Source: Bacillus sp. PK3_68 (GTDB taxonomy: Bacteria > Bacillota > Bacilli > Bacillales > Domibacillaceae). Taken from it: 64,000 nucleotides of DNA. A program made the translations under genes and the position numbers. Below the pieces are notes generated by a model. The model ran no database searches and was not told where the DNA came from. It was given only the letters and a program-made list of their open reading frames with translations. Of the stretch, positions 61,293 to 64,000 are shown in pieces (positions within the stretch are counted from its first letter, which is position 1; the number at the start of each line of letters is the position of its first letter). Location: NCBI RefSeq assembly GCF_003600835.1, contig NZ_NQYC01000001.1, positions 2,436,001-2,500,000 of the forward strand. The letters run 5' to 3'.

Positions 61293-63497
61293 TTAAGCTA
61301 TATTCAGAGCAACAGTCACTTTGAAAAGATCGCCATCAACTTCAATATCAAGCGTCCCTTCATGCAGGTCGATGATCGACTTAGCAATGGCCAGCCCGAG
61401 TCCCGAGCCTTCTGTGTGGCGTGACTGATCTCCCCGTTTAAAACGCTCAAACATTTCATCAACATTGTCACCAAGCTCGTATTTAGTCACGTTTTTAAAG
61501 GTGATAACCGCCTGCTCATTCTCTGTTTTAATGGAAATATACACCCGCGTATTTTCCAGGGAATATTTTAAAATATTGCCGATCAAATTATCAAATACCC
61601 GCCAAATCTTCTGCCCATCTACCATGGCAAAAACAGGTTCGTCAGGATTTGTCACTCGAAACTGTAGGCTTGATTCATCAATGGCTTCATTGTATTCTGC
61701 AAGCGCCTGCTGAAGAAGCTGGACGAGATCGGCTTTTTCTTTCACCAGTTCCGCATTGCCGCTCGCCATCTTGGATGCTTCAAACAAGTCATCAATCAAT
61801 CCTTTCAACCGCTTGGATTTGCGGTCGATAATTTCTGTGTACGCCAGCCTTTCTTCATCGGAAATCGTTTCATTCTTTAATAGCTCTGTGTAGCTAATAA
61901 TAGATGTGAGCGGTGTTCGCAGATCATGGCTCACGTTAGTAATCAGTTCAGTCTTTAAGCGTTCGCTTTTTGCCTGTTCTTTTTGTGATACTCTCACATC
62001 TTTCTTCAGCAGGTTAATGTTCTCTGCCAGTTTGGCAAAGACGGATTTTCCTCGGACTGGCAGGTCAGCCGCCAAATGACCGGATGCCAGTCTCCCTGTA
62101 TGAAGGATAATGTTGTTTAAATAAGCCATGCCCCTGAACAATAACACCAGCGCCGGCAAGGATATAAGCAGAAACAGAATGCAATAAAACGGCAATAACA
62201 CTGTGTGCTGTATAACAATCGGCACCCCAAACCCCGTGAAGAAAAAGACCGCCAGCAAGAAAAAGAACTGGATACCAACCGAACGAACCGCAAAAGCATT
62301 GGTTAAAAGGCGGCCCGTCTTCGCCAGCAAGCTGTGATTCCATTCCTCCTGAGGCTCTTCTGCCTGCTTCCACCTTTCCCAGAGCATTTTCCCCTGCACT
62401 AATGAAAGCAGCACTAAGATAAAGGAGGTGAGCGCCAGTTTTACGATATACTGTATGAACGTATACGTATAATCATAGTAAATGAGCGACCTGCTCCACT
62501 CCAGTGACAAAAACGCAATGAATAACGTCAACAGAGCGGCTGCAACCACAGCGTCAATCGGCAGCCGGTTATAAAAGGGCTGCAGCTTCTCTGTCATTCC
62601 TGCCGGAAAAACAGAAAGTTTTCTGCTCATATATAAACTAACAATAAGAAGAATAAGCCCGCTAGCTGTGTAAATAAGAAAAGCCTTTTGTTCGCGCTGA
62701 AACATTTTGTAATCGCTATAAACGAGACTTGTTTCAGAGGGAGGATTTACAGCCGCGATCCTTCCTTCAAATGCTCCTTCTGTTCCCACAAACAGCTCTT
62801 CTCCGTTCTCTCCATAGCTGATTGCCCTTTGATCTACATGGAGTCGGTTAGATCCTTCATATTTACGGACAAACAGCATGTCCTTGTCGTTGAATACCTC
62901 TTTAACTGAACTATCCGCCAGGTTGACGTTCGTGTAGACCTTTCCTGTCGAAGTGTTCTTGAAATAATATTTAAAAAATGCTTGATAGTCGTCCAGATTA
63001 GAGCGTTCTGTTTCCAATAAACGGTAATATTCATCAATGGCCTGTTCTTTCTCTGCCTGGACTTTTTGTCGCACATAATCTTCATCTTGGAAGTTTTTCG
63101 TAGCATCTGTTATCTTTTGATCCCGTGTCTTTATTAATGCTTGTTCGGCTTCTTTGCTGCTTGCACCAGACGCCTCCTGAATGTCCATTTCGTATTGGCT
63201 TTTTATATTGGCAATTTGTTCAGCTAAACTCCCATATCGATAACGGTACCCCTTGATTTCCTCAGGAGTGACGACTATCGATTTTTTGGCTTCTTCCTTC
63301 GAGACAGCCCCTAATTCGTAAGTCTCTAAATCAGAGATAAATTGATTCAGGTGACTGTCAAACTCCTCAGTGTGAAAATAATCTTTCTTAAAATACATGC
63401 TTCCATCATTTATAGCTGACACTACACTGCTCAGACCGATGACAAGCAAAAGCAGCCATCCGGCGAATAACACTCTACTTTTCCATTTTGTATCCAA
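61293..63497 (-). CDS. membrane sensor histidine kinase
   Basis: Two-component sensor of 734 residues. One N-terminal helix (about 10-28), an extracytoplasmic region of some 240 residues rich in charged helices and probable coiled coil (about 35-265), then a block of about six membrane helices to about residue 460, a HAMP-like region, and the kinase: H-box NVSHDLRTPLTS, N-box FDNLIGNILKYS, and G2 EGSGLGLAIAKS. The F/G1 region is shortened (NVTKYELGDNVDEMFERFKRGD). It overlaps the response regulator gene by 23 bases, so the two form a cognate pair. The stimulus is unknown; cell-envelope sensing is a guess from the topology. Confidence 0.88.
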   Translation of the reverse strand: MDTKWKSRVLFAGWLLLLVIGLSSVVSAINDGSMYFKKDYFHTEEFDSHLNQFISDLETYELGAVSKEEAKKSIVVTPEEIKGYRYRYGSLAEQIANIKSQYEMDIQEASGASSKEAEQALIKTRDQKITDATKNFQDEDYVRQKVQAEKEQAIDEYYRLLETERSNLDDYQAFFKYYFKNTSTGKVYTNVNLADSSVKEVFNDKDMLFVRKYEGSNRLHVDQRAISYGENGEELFVGTEGAFEGRIAAVNPPSETSLVYSDYKMFQREQKAFLIYTASGLILLIVSLYMSRKLSVFPAGMTEKLQPFYNRLPIDAVVAAALLTLFIAFLSLEWSRSLIYYDYTYTFIQYIVKLALTSFILVLLSLVQGKMLWERWKQAEEPQEEWNHSLLAKTGRLLTNAFAVRSVGIQFFFLLAVFFFTGFGVPIVIQHTVLLPFYCILFLLISLPALVLLFRGMAYLNNIILHTGRLASGHLAADLPVRGKSVFAKLAENINLLKKDVRVSQKEQAKSERLKTELITNVSHDLRTPLTSIISYTELLKNETISDEERLAYTEIIDRKSKRLKGLIDDLFEASKMASGNAELVKEKADLVQLLQQALAEYNEAIDESSLQFRVTNPDEPVFAMVDGQKIWRVFDNLIGNILKYSLENTRVYISIKTENEQAVITFKNVTKYELGDNVDEMFERFKRGDQSRHTEGSGLGLAIAKSIIDLHEGTLDIEVDGDLFKVTVALNIA

Positions 63498-64000
63498 TTC
63501 CCCATACCACCTTTAAATACCTCGGATTTTTTGGATCAATCTCTATCTTTCCTCGGATTTTTCGAATATGGACAGCCACTGTATTTTCTGCATTATAACC
63601 TGGCTCGTTCCATACACGTTCATAAATCTCATCAATTGAAAACACCCGGCCAGCATTAACCATTAATAATTCAACGATTTTGTATTCAATTGGCGTCAGT
63701 TTGACCGGCTCTCCGTGAACCGTCACTTCTTTAGCTGATTGGTCAAGCGTCAGTCCATTTAAATCAATTGTTTTTTTCATCCCTTCATATGTGCCGAGCG
63801 CTACATATCTTCTCAACTGTGATTTTACCCGGGCAATTAATTCCATTGGATTAAATGGCTTTGTGACATAATCATCGGCCCCCATTTGCAAGCCGAGGAT
63901 CTTGTCCGTGTCCTCTGTTTTGGCACTTAAAATAATAATAGGAATGTTTTTCTCTTCTCTGATCTTGAACGTGGTGGATATTCCATCCATCCTTGGCATC
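63475..64000 (-). CDS. OmpR/PhoB-type response regulator, N-terminus outside window
   Basis: Partner of the adjacent histidine kinase. The visible 174 residues start at MPRMDG, just after the phosphoacceptor Asp, and include the switch Thr/Ser region IIILSAKTED, the conserved Lys in VTKPFNPMEL, and a winged-helix DNA-binding domain (LTPIEYKIVELLM; NTVAVHIRKIRGKIE; VWGIGYKME). The frame is open to the window edge, so about 50 N-terminal residues lie beyond it. Target genes unknown. Confidence 0.9.
   Translation of the reverse strand, partial: MPRMDGISTTFKIREEKNIPIIILSAKTEDTDKILGLQMGADDYVTKPFNPMELIARVKSQLRRYVALGTYEGMKKTIDLNGLTLDQSAKEVTVHGEPVKLTPIEYKIVELLMVNAGRVFSIDEIYERVWNEPGYNAENTVAVHIRKIRGKIEIDPKNPRYLKVVWGIGYKMEK

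Overview
The window reads as a chromosomal segment of a low-to-mid GC Bacillaceae bacterium. The evidence is strong AGGAGG-type ribosome sites, frequent TTG/GTG starts, short stem-loop terminators, a ribose operon in the Bacillus order rbsR-K-D-A-C-B, and a Ter stress operon resembling Bacillus subtilis yceC-H. The genus cannot be fixed from the sequence alone. No rRNA, tRNA, CRISPR array, insertion sequence, integrase or phage gene was seen. Coding density is high: no gene-free stretch exceeds about 300 bp.

Layout. 1-9 kb: a frameshifted AI-2E-type transporter, a 46-aa CxxC protein, a DUF915-like hydrolase, a duplicated P-loop ATPase, ybaK, a LytTR regulator with a CoA-transferase, a CPA1 antiporter and a fatty acid desaturase. 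9-17 kb: AarF/UbiB kinase, solitary trpB, secreted subtilase, CHASE4-GGDEF cyclase, purU. 17-24 kb: amino-acid block with kynB-kynA-Na+ symporter, gdhA, a glutamate/dicarboxylate symporter and an AEC carrier.

24-33 kb is the most unusual part. Three minus-strand transcription units carry two APC permeases, two nitrilase-superfamily amidases and a YtcJ-like amidohydrolase. Each unit has a clear sigma-54 -24/-12 promoter and a terminator. Divergent to them is a sigma-54 activator with no N-terminal sensory domain. It is translationally coupled to a third nitrilase homologue whose catalytic Cys is Thr. I infer a sigma-54 amide-catabolism regulon in which a dead enzyme may serve as the sensor.

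33-48 kb: SGNH hydrolase coupled to a PAS-GGDEF-EAL protein, D-amino acid aminotransferase (frameshifted at its end), a YfmJ-like oxidoreductase, a GyrI-like protein, a ZIP transporter, a small ABC-type ATPase, the rbs operon with its promoter and operator, and a CDF exporter. 48-61 kb: a large Ter operon (three TerD paralogues, TerC, a nucleoside-like 'biosynthetic module', YceG, TelA, TerA/TerD-like), next to a divergent purC-like gene and a TerD-TerA gene split by an in-frame TGA. 61-64 kb: a histidine kinase and the C-terminal part of its response regulator, which runs off the window.

Three genes look broken by single-base events (AI-2E transporter, dat, terD-terA). These should be checked against reads before being called real.
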